Shown piece after piece: positions 37,981-46,406 of a stretch of 52,447 bases of DNA. Position 1 is the first letter of the stretch. Each line of letters begins with the position of its first letter. A program made the translations under genes and the position numbers. The stretch comes from Bacteroidaceae bacterium (lineage in GTDB: Bacteria > Bacteroidota > Bacteroidia > Bacteroidales > Bacteroidaceae), in contig JAFYRW010000027.1 of assembly GCA_017546785.1 (NCBI GenBank), forward strand, positions 1-52,447, in the 5' to 3' direction. Below the pieces are notes generated by a model. That model was not told the origin of the DNA, searched no databases, and saw only the letters and a list, made by a program, of their open reading frames with translations.

Positions 37981-38394
37981 ATGAATTTGAAAATAAGAAT
38001 GTTGAATACATTGCAACGCTATCCATTCTCGTTGCTTGTATTGGCTGTAATAATATATTTGTCGTTGTTTAGATTCGAGACAGATAGCTTACCAAAGATA
38101 ACCAATCTCGATAAGCTGGCGCATTTTTTTATGTATGCCGGTTTTTGTTCTGTTGTGTGGCTCGAATATCTGCTTACACACAGCAGCCTTAATTTTAGGA
38201 AGATATTTTGGGGTGCTATTGTTGCTCCAGTAGCTTTTAGTGGAGCTATGGAGCTTGCGCAAATGTTTGTTACGGACTATCGTAGTTGCGATTTTTACGA
38301 CTTTATATTCAATGTGTTGGGGATAGTTGCCGCAACAATTTTCAGCCTATACGTTACCCGCCCTATAATTGCAAGATGCAAAAGGGCAGAATAG
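37981..38394 (+). CDS. VanZ-like family membrane protein
   Basis: The 137-residue protein has four hydrophobic helices: about 15-31, 50-66, 77-95 and 105-125. The VanZ hallmarks are present: NLDKLAHFFMYAGF (about 41-54), the Glu-containing SGAMELAQMFV (about 85-95) and the acidic SCDFYDFIFNVLGI just before the last helix. VanZ itself gives low teicoplanin resistance, but most homologues have no known role, so resistance should not be assumed. It converges with the CYTH gene, with 5 bp between the stop codons. Confidence 0.88.
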   Translation: MNLKIRMLNTLQRYPFSLLVLAVIIYLSLFRFETDSLPKITNLDKLAHFFMYAGFCSVVWLEYLLTHSSLNFRKIFWGAIVAPVAFSGAMELAQMFVTDYRSCDFYDFIFNVLGIVAATIFSLYVTRPIIARCKRAE

Positions 38395-38399
38395 GATTA

Positions 38400-38870
38400 T
38401 TACCACTCCTTGTAGGGGAAGCGTGTGAGATGGGAATTATAATATCGGCTCTCTCCTGTAACCTCTTTTCCCAAAAAGGCAGGCTTTTCAAACTCCTCCT
38501 CTTTTGACGAGAGTTCAATTTCGGCAACCACCAATCCATCGTTGTCGCCGTAGAACTCATCAATTTCGTATGTGTGTACACCACATTGCACCAGATAGCG
38601 GCATTTGTCTATTTTGGAATCCTTGCACAGCTGCAATAGCTCCTCGGCCTCGGTTACGCTTATCTCGCGCTCCCATTCGTAACGGCTCAGTCCGCCATCG
38701 AGCGACGGGCCTTTTATGGTAAGATAACCCTTCTCTCCGCGTATGCGTACTCTTACTGAATTACCATTCTGACGGCACAGATATCCTTGTACTATCCTAT
38801 CACAAGCAAACGATAGCTTTTTGTAGCTATCGTCTGTTACAAGGAATTTTCTCTCAATCTCCAGTGCCAT
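38400..38870 (-). CDS. CYTH-domain protein (triphosphate tunnel metalloenzyme family)
   Basis: The 156-residue protein has the N-terminal signature EIERKFLV (ExExK, residues 4-11). Alternating charged beta strands follow (VRVRIRGEKGYLTIKG, YEWEREISVTEAEELL, HTYEIDEFYGDNDGLVVAEIEL). They build the tunnel that binds triphosphate and metal ions. Short CYTH proteins of this size often hydrolyse tripolyphosphate; adenylate cyclase or thiamine triphosphatase activity is less likely in bacteria of this type. It starts 3 bp after prfB, so it is cotranscribed. Confidence 0.9.
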   Translation of the reverse strand: MALEIERKFLVTDDSYKKLSFACDRIVQGYLCRQNGNSVRVRIRGEKGYLTIKGPSLDGGLSRYEWEREISVTEAEELLQLCKDSKIDKCRYLVQCGVHTYEIDEFYGDNDGLVVAEIELSSKEEEFEKPAFLGKEVTGESRYYNSHLTRFPYKEW

Positions 38871-38873
38871 AGA

Positions 38874-39989
38874 TTATTGTTCTTCGCCACCAAACTCCAT
38901 AAGGTAGGCTTTGATGAAATTGTCAATCTTTCCATCCATAACACCGCCAACGTCCGATGTCTGGTGTCCTGTTCTGTGGTCTTTTACGCGACGGTCGTCG
39001 AATACGTAGCTGCGAATCTGTGAACCCCACTCAATCTTTTTCTTTCCTGCCTCAACCTTTGACTGCTCCTCCATACGGTGCTGCATCTCTTTGTTGTACA
39101 GGATTGAACGCAACTGTCGCATAGCATTCTCTTTGTTCTTTGGCTGGTCGCGAGTCTCGGTATTTTCGATTAGAATCTCCTCCTCGGCGCCTGTGTAGGG
39201 GTCTTTGTATTGGTAGCGCAGACGTACTCCCGACTCAACCTTGTTCACATTCTGTCCACCGGCTCCACCGCTTCGGAAGGTATCCCACGACACGCGTGCA
39301 GGCTCAATGACAACCTCAATGCTATCATCGACCAATGGGGTTACGAATACCGAACTGAAAGAGGTCATTCGCTTACCCTGAGCATTGTATGGCGACACGC
39401 GTACAAGGCGGTGTACACCATTCTCGCCCTTAAGATAACCATAGGCGTAAGGTCCTTTAAGCTCCAATGTGACAGTCTTTATACCAGCATCCTCGGCCTC
39501 CTGAAGGTTGGCAACAGCTATCTTGTATCCGTTAGACTCGGCCCAACGCATATACATACGCATAAGCATACTTGCCCAATCCTGTGCCTCGGTACCACCT
39601 GCTCCAGAATTTATCTTGAGCACGCAATCCATTTCGTCGGCCTCCTGACGGAGCATATTCTTTAGCTCAAGCTCCTCGATAGCAACGAGCGCTCTTGAGT
39701 AGGCATCGTCTACTTCGCTCTCTTCCACCATCTCTTCGCGGAACATTTCCAATGCCATTTCTACCTCTTCGGTACGATTCTTTACCTCTTTGTATCCGTC
39801 AATCCAAACTTGTAGAGATTTTACTTTTTTCATTTGTGCCTCGGCAGCCTTTGCATCATCCCAGAATCCGGGAGCTTGTGTACGCAGCTGCTCTTCCTCT
39901 ACCTGCATTATTTTTTCGTCAATAGACAAATATTGTCTTAGGGCATCGGTTCTCTCCTTAATGTCTTTGAGTTGGTCGGAAGTTATCAT
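38874..39989 (-). CDS. prfB: Peptide chain release factor 2, without programmed frameshift
   Basis: RF2 ends translation at UGA and UAA codons. The 371-residue protein has the catalytic GGQ in RSGGAGGQNVNKVESGVRL (about residues 246-264). The stop-codon recognition region is RLVRVSPYNAQGKRMTSF, with SPY where E. coli has SPF. The reading frame is continuous through the place where most bacterial prfB genes carry an in-frame TGA and a +1 shift. Here the codons around residues 21-26 read Y-L-S-I-D-E with no stop. The usual autoregulation by frameshifting is therefore absent. CYTH follows after 3 bp. Confidence 0.96.
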   Translation of the reverse strand: MITSDQLKDIKERTDALRQYLSIDEKIMQVEEEQLRTQAPGFWDDAKAAEAQMKKVKSLQVWIDGYKEVKNRTEEVEMALEMFREEMVEESEVDDAYSRALVAIEELELKNMLRQEADEMDCVLKINSGAGGTEAQDWASMLMRMYMRWAESNGYKIAVANLQEAEDAGIKTVTLELKGPYAYGYLKGENGVHRLVRVSPYNAQGKRMTSFSSVFVTPLVDDSIEVVIEPARVSWDTFRSGGAGGQNVNKVESGVRLRYQYKDPYTGAEEEILIENTETRDQPKNKENAMRQLRSILYNKEMQHRMEEQSKVEAGKKKIEWGSQIRSYVFDDRRVKDHRTGHQTSDVGGVMDGKIDNFIKAYLMEFGGEEQ

Positions 39990-40013
39990 AATATACTATT
40001 TGTTTTGCGGTTG

Positions 40014-40021
40014 CGAAGATA
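40014..40021 (-). promoter_or_regulatory. Possible -7 element for prfB
   Basis: TATCTTCG on the minus strand, one base from TAnnTTTG, lies 24 bp before the prfB ATG. It is identical to the box before mutS. Confidence 0.4.
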
Positions 40022-40075
40022 CAACAATTATTCGAGATAATTTTTAGTGTTGCTGAACTTATCGAAATAAAATGA

Positions 40076-40083
40076 TACCTTTG
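40076..40083 (+). promoter_or_regulatory. Probable -7 element for the M20 deacylase gene
   Basis: TACCTTTG fully matches TAnnTTTG and lies 19 bp before the ATG at 40103. A TTG at 40050-40052 is at a slightly long 23-bp spacing. Confidence 0.5.
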
Positions 40084-40102
40084 TACCCGAAATTATAAGT
40101 TA

Positions 40103-41188
40103 ATGGAGGAAAAAAGGAAAATATCAGCAGATGTAAATAGGGCGGTAGAGCTTTTGAAGGTGTTAATAAGCACTCCCTCAATCAGTCGTGAGGAGAATGA
40201 TGCGGCCGACCGATTGCAGACTTTTATAGAGCGCAGTATGCCCGTAAAATTCGAGATGCATCGTCATATGAACAATATATGGTGTATTGCTCCTGGATTC
40301 GACGCTGCTCGTCCCACATTGTTGCTCGATGCTCATATAGACACTGTAAAGCCAACAAAAGAGTGGACTACCCCTCCTTTTACTCCTATTGTCGATGGTG
40401 ACAAGATTACCGGATTGGGCAGCAACGACGATGGCGCATCGTTGGTGACGCTGCTTATGGTATTTTACTATCTGTGCGAAAATCCACAATCGTACAATGT
40501 CATTTTTCTTGCATCGGCCGAGGAAGAGGTATCGGGTAAGAATGGCATTGAGGCTGTTATCCCATTCTTGCCGCCTATCACCTGTGCAATAATTGGCGAA
40601 CCTACCGCTATGCAGCCGGCAATAGCCGAAAAGGGACTTATGGTGCTTGATTGTGTGGCAAAGGGTGTATCGGGACACGCCGCGCGTGATTTAGGCAAGA
40701 ATGCAATATACGAGGCTATGCGCGACATTGAATGGTTCCGCAACTATGAATCGCTAAATAGCTCTCCGTTGCTTGGCAAAGTAAAGATGAGTGTAACGCA
40801 GATAAATGCCGGCACACAGCACAATGTTATCCCTGACAGCTGCAGTTTTGTTGTTGATGTTCGCAGCAACGAATGCTACTCCAATGCCGACCTTCTGCAA
40901 ATAATAAGGGATAATGTCGGTTCGCAGGTAGAGCCCCGCTCGCTTCGTCTGAACTCATCGTCAATATCTTTGGAGCATCCTTTGGTTGCGCGCGCAGTGT
41001 CGCTGGGGCTTAAGCCTTTCGGTTCACCCACACTGTCGAATCAGGCACTGCTGAATATCCCTACTCTAAAGATGGGCCCCGGAGATTCGGTGCGTTCGCA
41101 TACGGCAAACGAGTATATTTATATTTCCGAGATTGAGCAGGGAATAAAAATGTTCATAGAGATTCTCGATGGTCTCAAGATTGAATAA
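40103..41188 (+). CDS. argE: M20-family deacylase, ArgE-like (acetylornithine / succinylcitrulline deacylase)
   Basis: The 361-residue di-zinc hydrolase of the M20/ArgE/DapE group has the first metal motif LLLDAHIDTVKP (about residues 73-84) and the second GLGSNDDGASLVTLL (about 111-125). The catalytic glutamates are in SAEEEVSGKNG (about 140), and the last ligand region is GPGDSVRSHTANEYI near the C-terminus. The dimerisation domain with AKGVSGHAAR is in the middle. Some Bacteroidales make arginine through N-succinylated intermediates, so the substrate may be N-succinylcitrulline instead of acetylornithine. It stands alone here, away from other arginine genes, so the substrate is inferred. 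Confidence 0.85.
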   Translation: MEEKRKISADVNRAVELLKVLISTPSISREENDAADRLQTFIERSMPVKFEMHRHMNNIWCIAPGFDAARPTLLLDAHIDTVKPTKEWTTPPFTPIVDGDKITGLGSNDDGASLVTLLMVFYYLCENPQSYNVIFLASAEEEVSGKNGIEAVIPFLPPITCAIIGEPTAMQPAIAEKGLMVLDCVAKGVSGHAARDLGKNAIYEAMRDIEWFRNYESLNSSPLLGKVKMSVTQINAGTQHNVIPDSCSFVVDVRSNECYSNADLLQIIRDNVGSQVEPRSLRLNSSSISLEHPLVARAVSLGLKPFGSPTLSNQALLNIPTLKMGPGDSVRSHTANEYIYISEIEQGIKMFIEILDGLKIE

Positions 41189-41226
41189 ACAAAATACGCA
41201 GAATTTTTATTCTGCGTATTTTGTTT
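41189..41226. terminator. Bidirectional terminator between the deacylase and the TlpA cluster
   Basis: A 16-bp perfect stem (41189-41204 with 41209-41224; core AAATACGCAGAAT) has a 4-nt loop and A/T flanks on both sides. It closes the deacylase gene directly after its stop, and the long minus-strand susC operon 14 bp after its last stop. Confidence 0.9.
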
Positions 41227-41239
41227 GTCTGTTTATAAA

Positions 41240-42403
41240 TTATTTTACCTCGCTGTTATAGAGATTGTTCTTTAGAATATCCTTGACTCTTTCTATGAGT
41301 CTCTCGCCGCGTATATTCTGTGTGATGAGCTTGCCCTCGGGATTCAAAATGAACGCATAAGGTATTCCTCCTATATTGAGCATCTTCATCATAGGCGATT
41401 TTTTTCCGAAAAAGTCGCATCCGTGTACTATGCCCTCGCGGTCAAGGTCCTGTGTGCTTATTGAATTGCACCACTCCTCAAGACTATTCTCAACGGCAAA
41501 GCATACGATATTGAATTTATCGTCATACTCGCGTGTCTCGTCGTAGAGTCTCCTGAGATTGGGCATCTCTCCCTGACAGGGCTTACACCATCCTGCCCAA
41601 AAATAGAGCACTATATATTTTCCTCTATAGTCGCTCAGATGAGTTATTGTGCCGTCGCGGAGAGGAATAGTAATATCGGGCAAAAGTTCTCCCTCCTTAA
41701 TGTCGCGCGATAGTACGCTGTTGCTCAATGCGCGGTAGTAGGGGTGTTTGTGCAACGACGGGTCTATTGCATCTACAACCTGCTGTGCATAAACGTTTCC
41801 TATAATAGCAATTATATCGCGCTTGAACATAAGAGGCGAAAGGGGAGACTGGTTGTTGGCGAGCAGGAATTCAATGCGCTCGTAGCTACATTTCATTGTT
41901 GATAGAGCCTCTATCTGCTGTATAGTCTCTTTGCCCTCCTTGCTCTCCATCCACTCGTTGCCTTTGCTGCAGGCAATGGTCGACAGAGTATCCTGAAGTT
42001 CCTTGATGGCATTGTTGTATATGCTTCTATACTCGGAGTACAGCTCGTTTGTGGCTGTTCCATTAACGCTACTCTCTTGTGGCTGCGATGCATCATCGGT
42101 GCATACTTTAATGTTTCCCGGCTCTACAAAAAGTTCAATGTTGCCATTCTCTAATCCTGTTATAAGATAGAGCATTGCAGGCTCTCCATTCTCTATTTTG
42201 TGCTTGAAACTGTATTTACCCTTCTTCACCTTTGCAGAATCGATATTTATCAATCGATCGTACTCGTCGATGCGTGTAAGATAGAGCATCTTTACACTTT
42301 TGTCGGGGTTTTTAATCTCTCCCTTTATGGTGCATACCTTCTGCGCTTGAACAGTGAGCAGTGCAGTTGCAGCAATGGCAAATGTTATAATTCTGTGTAG
42401 CAT
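41240..42403 (-). CDS. TlpA-like thioredoxin-fold protein with N-terminal DUF4369, copy 3
   Basis: The 387-residue exported protein has a signal peptide (1-20, ending VQA). A beta-rich DUF4369-type domain (about 24-115, CTIKGEIKNPDKSVKMLYL) and a helical linker follow. The C-terminal thioredoxin/AhpC-TSA domain has the active site WAGWCKPCQGEMPNL (about residues 270-284). CKPC is less common than CGPC or CAPC. It likely acts as a periplasmic or surface thiol-disulfide oxidoreductase. It is the last of three consecutive relatives and the last gene of the operon, 18 bp after the second copy. Confidence 0.9.
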   Translation of the reverse strand: MLHRIITFAIAATALLTVQAQKVCTIKGEIKNPDKSVKMLYLTRIDEYDRLINIDSAKVKKGKYSFKHKIENGEPAMLYLITGLENGNIELFVEPGNIKVCTDDASQPQESSVNGTATNELYSEYRSIYNNAIKELQDTLSTIACSKGNEWMESKEGKETIQQIEALSTMKCSYERIEFLLANNQSPLSPLMFKRDIIAIIGNVYAQQVVDAIDPSLHKHPYYRALSNSVLSRDIKEGELLPDITIPLRDGTITHLSDYRGKYIVLYFWAGWCKPCQGEMPNLRRLYDETREYDDKFNIVCFAVENSLEEWCNSISTQDLDREGIVHGCDFFGKKSPMMKMLNIGGIPYAFILNPEGKLITQNIRGERLIERVKDILKNNLYNSEVK

Positions 42404-42421
42404 AAATCCTTCTGTTTTAAA

Positions 42422-43552
42422 TTATTCTGCTCCGTCGATAATACTCTTAATCTTTTTGACCATCTTTTCACCTCTCAGCTCAAAGGCAATGATTTTGCCT
42501 TCGGGGTCAAGCAATACGGTGTATGGAACGCCCTCGACATTAAATAGCTTTGGTGCCTCGGAATTCCATCCTTTAAGAGTAGAAATATGTATCCAATTGG
42601 GGTGTGTAAGCTCGTTGCTTGTAATGCAGTTTTTCCAGTCTTTCTCTTTGCTGTCGAGCGAATAGCTTAGAACAACGAACTTATCGTTCTTCTCGGAGTA
42701 GGCAAGAATCTCCTTTATGAAAGGAAACTCGCGACGGCAGGGAGCGCACCAGCTTGCCCAAAAGTCGAGTAGCACATATTTACCTTCAAGGTCTGCAAGA
42801 GTAAGGTCTTTTCCCTCGGTGGTAAATCCCTCGATATTGGGCGAAGGGTTACCCACCTTAAGATTGGCCGCACGCACCTTGTTTATAAGCTCCTTGTAGA
42901 CGTGATGCTTGCGTAGCTCCGATGGAACGGCGCGTAGGAACTGACTCTCTATGATGTTTGAATCGTAGAATGGGAAGATTGAGTATTTTATTATATAAAG
43001 GGCAACGGGCGACTCTATATTCTTGTATATAAAGTCTATGATTGCTGTCTTTGTATATAGATTGTTCGAGTAGAAGATGCTTCGTTGTACGGCATACTGG
43101 TCCTCGCCATCCTTTAGAGTGTCAAAGCGGTTCTTCATACGCTCCTTGCTCTGGTTGATGGCTCTGCTGTTGGTGTTTATAAACTCCTGATAAACATCGT
43201 TGCAGGGTGTACCGCCTATGCGCGATGCTACAGGGTAGCGCGCGTTTAGCTGCGATATTTTAATCTCTCCAGCCTCGAGAAAAATCTGAACTGTTCCGTT
43301 GTCGAATCCTGTAATAGTGTATAGGTCCAATTTCTGGGGTGCTATACCCTCGAATACAAAAGACATATTCTCTACTGTTGCAGTATCGATGACATTCTCT
43401 GCAGCATCGACAAGATAAACCTCTTTAACCCTCTCTCTGCTATAGCATAATGAGTCGCAGGTCATTTCGCCGCGTATTATATATTTGCCACCATCGGCAA
43501 ATAGTCCTATGCTCATTATGGCTGTGATTGTGAATAGAATTGCTCTTTTCAT
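42422..43552 (-). CDS. TlpA-like thioredoxin-fold protein with N-terminal DUF4369, copy 2
   Basis: The 376-residue protein has a signal peptide (about 1-19), a DUF4369-type domain (KYIIRGEMTCDSLCYSRERV...) with two cysteines not shared by its neighbours, and a helical linker. The C-terminal thioredoxin domain has FWASWCAPCRREFPF (about residues 264-278) and the cis-proline region GVPYTVLLDPEGKII. It lies 8 bp after copy 1. The three copies are clearly related but diverged, so this is an old duplication or separate recruitment, not a recent repeat. Confidence 0.9.
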   Translation of the reverse strand: MKRAILFTITAIMSIGLFADGGKYIIRGEMTCDSLCYSRERVKEVYLVDAAENVIDTATVENMSFVFEGIAPQKLDLYTITGFDNGTVQIFLEAGEIKISQLNARYPVASRIGGTPCNDVYQEFINTNSRAINQSKERMKNRFDTLKDGEDQYAVQRSIFYSNNLYTKTAIIDFIYKNIESPVALYIIKYSIFPFYDSNIIESQFLRAVPSELRKHHVYKELINKVRAANLKVGNPSPNIEGFTTEGKDLTLADLEGKYVLLDFWASWCAPCRREFPFIKEILAYSEKNDKFVVLSYSLDSKEKDWKNCITSNELTHPNWIHISTLKGWNSEAPKLFNVEGVPYTVLLDPEGKIIAFELRGEKMVKKIKSIIDGAE

Positions 43553-43560
43553 ATTTTAGC

Positions 43561-44664
43561 TTATTTCAGATTCTCCTTAATAAATTCTTTTAGCTGTTCG
43601 CCGCGTAGTCCCGAGGCTATGATTCTGTTCTCGCGGTCAAGGACAAAAAGTGCAGGAATACCTTTTACGCTGTAGCTGCGTGCAATCTCGCACTCCCAGC
43701 CTTTGAGCGACGATACATTTATCCAGTTAAGGCCGTCCTTCTCTATGGCTTTTTTCCAATTCAATTCCTTGTGGTCGAGCGATACTCCTATTACCTCTAA
43801 TCCTTTGGGGTGATACTCGTCGTAGAGAGCCTTCAGTTCGGGGTTGTTCAGACGGCAGGGACCGCACCAGCTTGCCCAAAAATCGATGATTTTTATCTTG
43901 CCGGGAACCTTGCTCATAGTAACCTCGTTGCCGTTAATGTCGGTAGCGGTAAAGTCGGGAGCAACGGCATTGTTGGCAGTCTTTTCCATTCTCTCTATAC
44001 GCTCCTTTATAATGCGTGCGCAGTGGTTGCCTTTTGCTCCCTCGCCCAAAGAGGCATACAGTCTTTTGGTCTCTCCGAGGCTCATATCACGCATTACAAT
44101 ATTTGAGTAGAGTGTGTAGGCCGAAATAAGATTGTCGTTCGACGAAAGGAACTGTGTGGTCATTTCGTTCCAGTCTTTCTCGGCTCTCTTCAGAGTGTCG
44201 TTCACAAGGCTTGCACTGCGGAATTTGCCATCCTTGCGGGCTTTGTCGTAACGCTCGCGCAATCCGTTTATTACCACTCTCATAGAGTCTGATTTTTTCA
44301 TATGAGCAGTGTATGCCTCGTTCAATGTTCCGCCTTTTATGTATGCCTGCTCGTCGTTTGATAGCAGTGCCTTGTATTTTTCTCCGGGAACAGTGAGCAG
44401 TGTAAAGCCTCCCTGATAGCCCTCGAGCACAATATGTACTACCATAGGCTCGGCGGTTTTTGTCACCAATTTGAATTTCGACTTTTTGAATGGTACCGAG
44501 CATATTGTGTCTATTTTATCCTCGCCTGTCGTTACCAACAGATGCAGAGTACCCTCCTTTATACCCTTGACCTTACCTTCTATTGTCAAGGGAGCATCGG
44601 TTGCTTGCGCTTTTGTAAGCGTGGCGCAACCCAGCATTATCAGTAAAAGAAATATCTTTTTCAT
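43561..44664 (-). CDS. TlpA-like thioredoxin-fold protein with N-terminal DUF4369, copy 1
   Basis: The 367-residue exported protein has a signal peptide (1-19, ending TKA; a cysteine at residue 13 makes lipidation possible but unlikely). The N-terminal domain begins LTIEGKVKGIKEGTLHLLV. The linker is helical and charged. The C-terminal thioredoxin domain carries FWASWCGPCRLNNPE (about residues 264-278), a classic CGPC site, and cis-proline VKGIPALFVLDRENRI. It starts 2 bp after the PKD-like gene, so they are tightly coupled. Confidence 0.9.
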   Translation of the reverse strand: MKKIFLLLIMLGCATLTKAQATDAPLTIEGKVKGIKEGTLHLLVTTGEDKIDTICSVPFKKSKFKLVTKTAEPMVVHIVLEGYQGGFTLLTVPGEKYKALLSNDEQAYIKGGTLNEAYTAHMKKSDSMRVVINGLRERYDKARKDGKFRSASLVNDTLKRAEKDWNEMTTQFLSSNDNLISAYTLYSNIVMRDMSLGETKRLYASLGEGAKGNHCARIIKERIERMEKTANNAVAPDFTATDINGNEVTMSKVPGKIKIIDFWASWCGPCRLNNPELKALYDEYHPKGLEVIGVSLDHKELNWKKAIEKDGLNWINVSSLKGWECEIARSYSVKGIPALFVLDRENRIIASGLRGEQLKEFIKENLK

Positions 44665-44666
44665 AT

Positions 44667-46382
44667 TTATTTGAAATGTTCGGGTGTCTTGTAGGTATAT
44701 GTGGGTACAAACTGAAGATCCTTGATATTACCGAATTTGTTACCCTCGTTGTCCTCTTTGTATAGCAGGGGAGTGAATGTCTCGTCAAGGTCCGATGCTG
44801 TTGTCAATAGAATCTCGGCAACGGCACCTTCCTCTCCCTTGTTCATTCCGATACTCATATAGAGTCCCAGATTATCCATATAGGGTGAGGGATCCTCGTT
44901 GCGGAATTTGATAACCGACACTGTATAACCCTCGGGAGCATTGTACATTACAGTCTTTTCGCCATTGTTGGCATTGTAACGATACACTGTGCCGCCATTG
45001 GCATAGAACAGATAGTTTGTTGTGAAATATGAGTTATATACGAGGGTGTTAATCTGCTCTCCCGGATCAAAGTTCAGCAGACGCTCGCCGCTGATGGTAA
45101 AGGCCGCTGTTGCATCGCCATTGGCTCTTGTCATTTTGGCCTTGTTGTCCTTACCCTCGCCAACAGCCTGTGATGTAAGCTCGTATCTCCAATATTCGTT
45201 GTACTCCTCGTCGTAGAAGATGAAGTAGGGCTTTGAGTCGCTGTCGTAGCTGTCGATATACTGTATGTATGAGTATACGGCCTTTAGCCCCTCGGGAGAC
45301 TTATCGAGTCCCTCAAAGTTAATATTGGCATTCTGTACAGGATTAGAAAGGTGGAACTCACTGTTTACATCCTCCTTAATCTCGGGCAATCTCTCGTTGT
45401 GTGTAAGATAGAGGAAACGGTTATATTTCTCGTCCCATACAACAATGCGTGTAGGGGTAATAGCAGCGGCTGTCACCTTGTAGTCTCTTTGGTGTGCACT
45501 GTTCGAAACCTCGCCAATCTCAATGTTGTATCCCGGCTTATAGAGTATGGGGAAATGGTTACCGATATAGAATTGTCCCTCTTTTGATATTACTGTACGG
45601 AAGAAATTGTTTGCGTGCACGGTACCCGCCTGAATATTACGGCTGTATGTGAACGATGAGCTTACAGGTCGGAATACAGCATTGTTCGAGTATACGAGCT
45701 TTAATCCGTAGGGGTCGTAAACGGTTGCCTTACCCTCGGCATTGAACAGCGTCATATAGTGTGCGTGCTCGTCGCTCTTTGTTCCGCTGCTATAGTCGTG
45801 GAAGGTAGAGTAGTTCAGTGCCACTACATTGCTGAAGGGGCTCTCGCCGGTATACAATTTTGCATAGGCATTGGTGTAGATTATAGTGTCCTTCTCTATA
45901 ATCTCTATATTACCCAACTGACGTTCGCCCTCTTTTCCGTGCAATATAAAAAGACTGTTCTTGAATATAGGACGTGTCTTAATCTTGAAGCTTGTATAGT
46001 GCGACAAGGTCGTAGAATAGTCGTATATCTGCAGGAATACATTGTATTCGAGGTCCTGTGCCAAAGGCAGTTTAACGTCGAGATAACCCGGAGTCTCTAT
46101 CACTGTATCGTTTATTCCGGTTCCGGTGATATTCCAGTAGAAATGCAGATTATCGTAATTCTCTTTAAGGCTCTGTGTTACCTCTGCAATTACCTTGCAG
46201 TCTCGGTCCTCCTCTTTCAGGGCCTGCTGCAATTCAATGAGCTTGCCATCGGCTATTGCGGGGTTAAAGGTAACCTCCACTATTTTGTTCATACTGTCCA
46301 ATGTGTAGTTGTAGTTACCCTTATCTTCGTAACACGACACCAATAGAGCTACAGACAGCAGTGTTATAAATATCTTTTTCAT
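44667..46382 (-). CDS. PKD-like family lipoprotein of a SusCD operon
   Basis: The 571-residue lipoprotein has the signal peptide and lipobox LLVSC with the cysteine at residue 17. The mature part starts YEDKGNYNYTLDSMN, the opening I associate with the PKD-like family lipoproteins of Bacteroidota. An immunoglobulin-like beta domain follows (about 30-150), then a long region with repeated short beta stretches (ARLYTGESPFSN-like, GGTVYRYNANNGEKT), perhaps a propeller. No catalytic motif is seen. It likely sits on the cell surface and helps bind or hold the substrate for the SusC/SusD pair upstream. Confidence 0.82.
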   Translation of the reverse strand: MKKIFITLLSVALLVSCYEDKGNYNYTLDSMNKIVEVTFNPAIADGKLIELQQALKEEDRDCKVIAEVTQSLKENYDNLHFYWNITGTGINDTVIETPGYLDVKLPLAQDLEYNVFLQIYDYSTTLSHYTSFKIKTRPIFKNSLFILHGKEGERQLGNIEIIEKDTIIYTNAYAKLYTGESPFSNVVALNYSTFHDYSSGTKSDEHAHYMTLFNAEGKATVYDPYGLKLVYSNNAVFRPVSSSFTYSRNIQAGTVHANNFFRTVISKEGQFYIGNHFPILYKPGYNIEIGEVSNSAHQRDYKVTAAAITPTRIVVWDEKYNRFLYLTHNERLPEIKEDVNSEFHLSNPVQNANINFEGLDKSPEGLKAVYSYIQYIDSYDSDSKPYFIFYDEEYNEYWRYELTSQAVGEGKDNKAKMTRANGDATAAFTISGERLLNFDPGEQINTLVYNSYFTTNYLFYANGGTVYRYNANNGEKTVMYNAPEGYTVSVIKFRNEDPSPYMDNLGLYMSIGMNKGEEGAVAEILLTTASDLDETFTPLLYKEDNEGNKFGNIKDLQFVPTYTYKTPEHFK

Positions 46383-46406
46383 AATTAGTTTAGTTTTTCT
46401 CTTGTA

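Noticed and set aside
37981-38394. Glycopeptide resistance gene (vanZ)
   Set aside because: Only the family fold is shared; no van cluster is nearby and most homologues have unrelated or unknown roles.
41240-44664. Recent tandem triplication of one TlpA gene
   Set aside because: The three proteins differ in active-site residues, N-terminal domains and linkers along their whole length, so no recent duplication is evident.
45759-46346. 195-codon frame opposite the PKD-like lipoprotein gene, and similar long frames opposite mnmG, frdA, mutS and susC
   Set aside because: They mirror the codon pattern of the real genes on the other strand, have no recognisable domains, and overlap confident genes fully.
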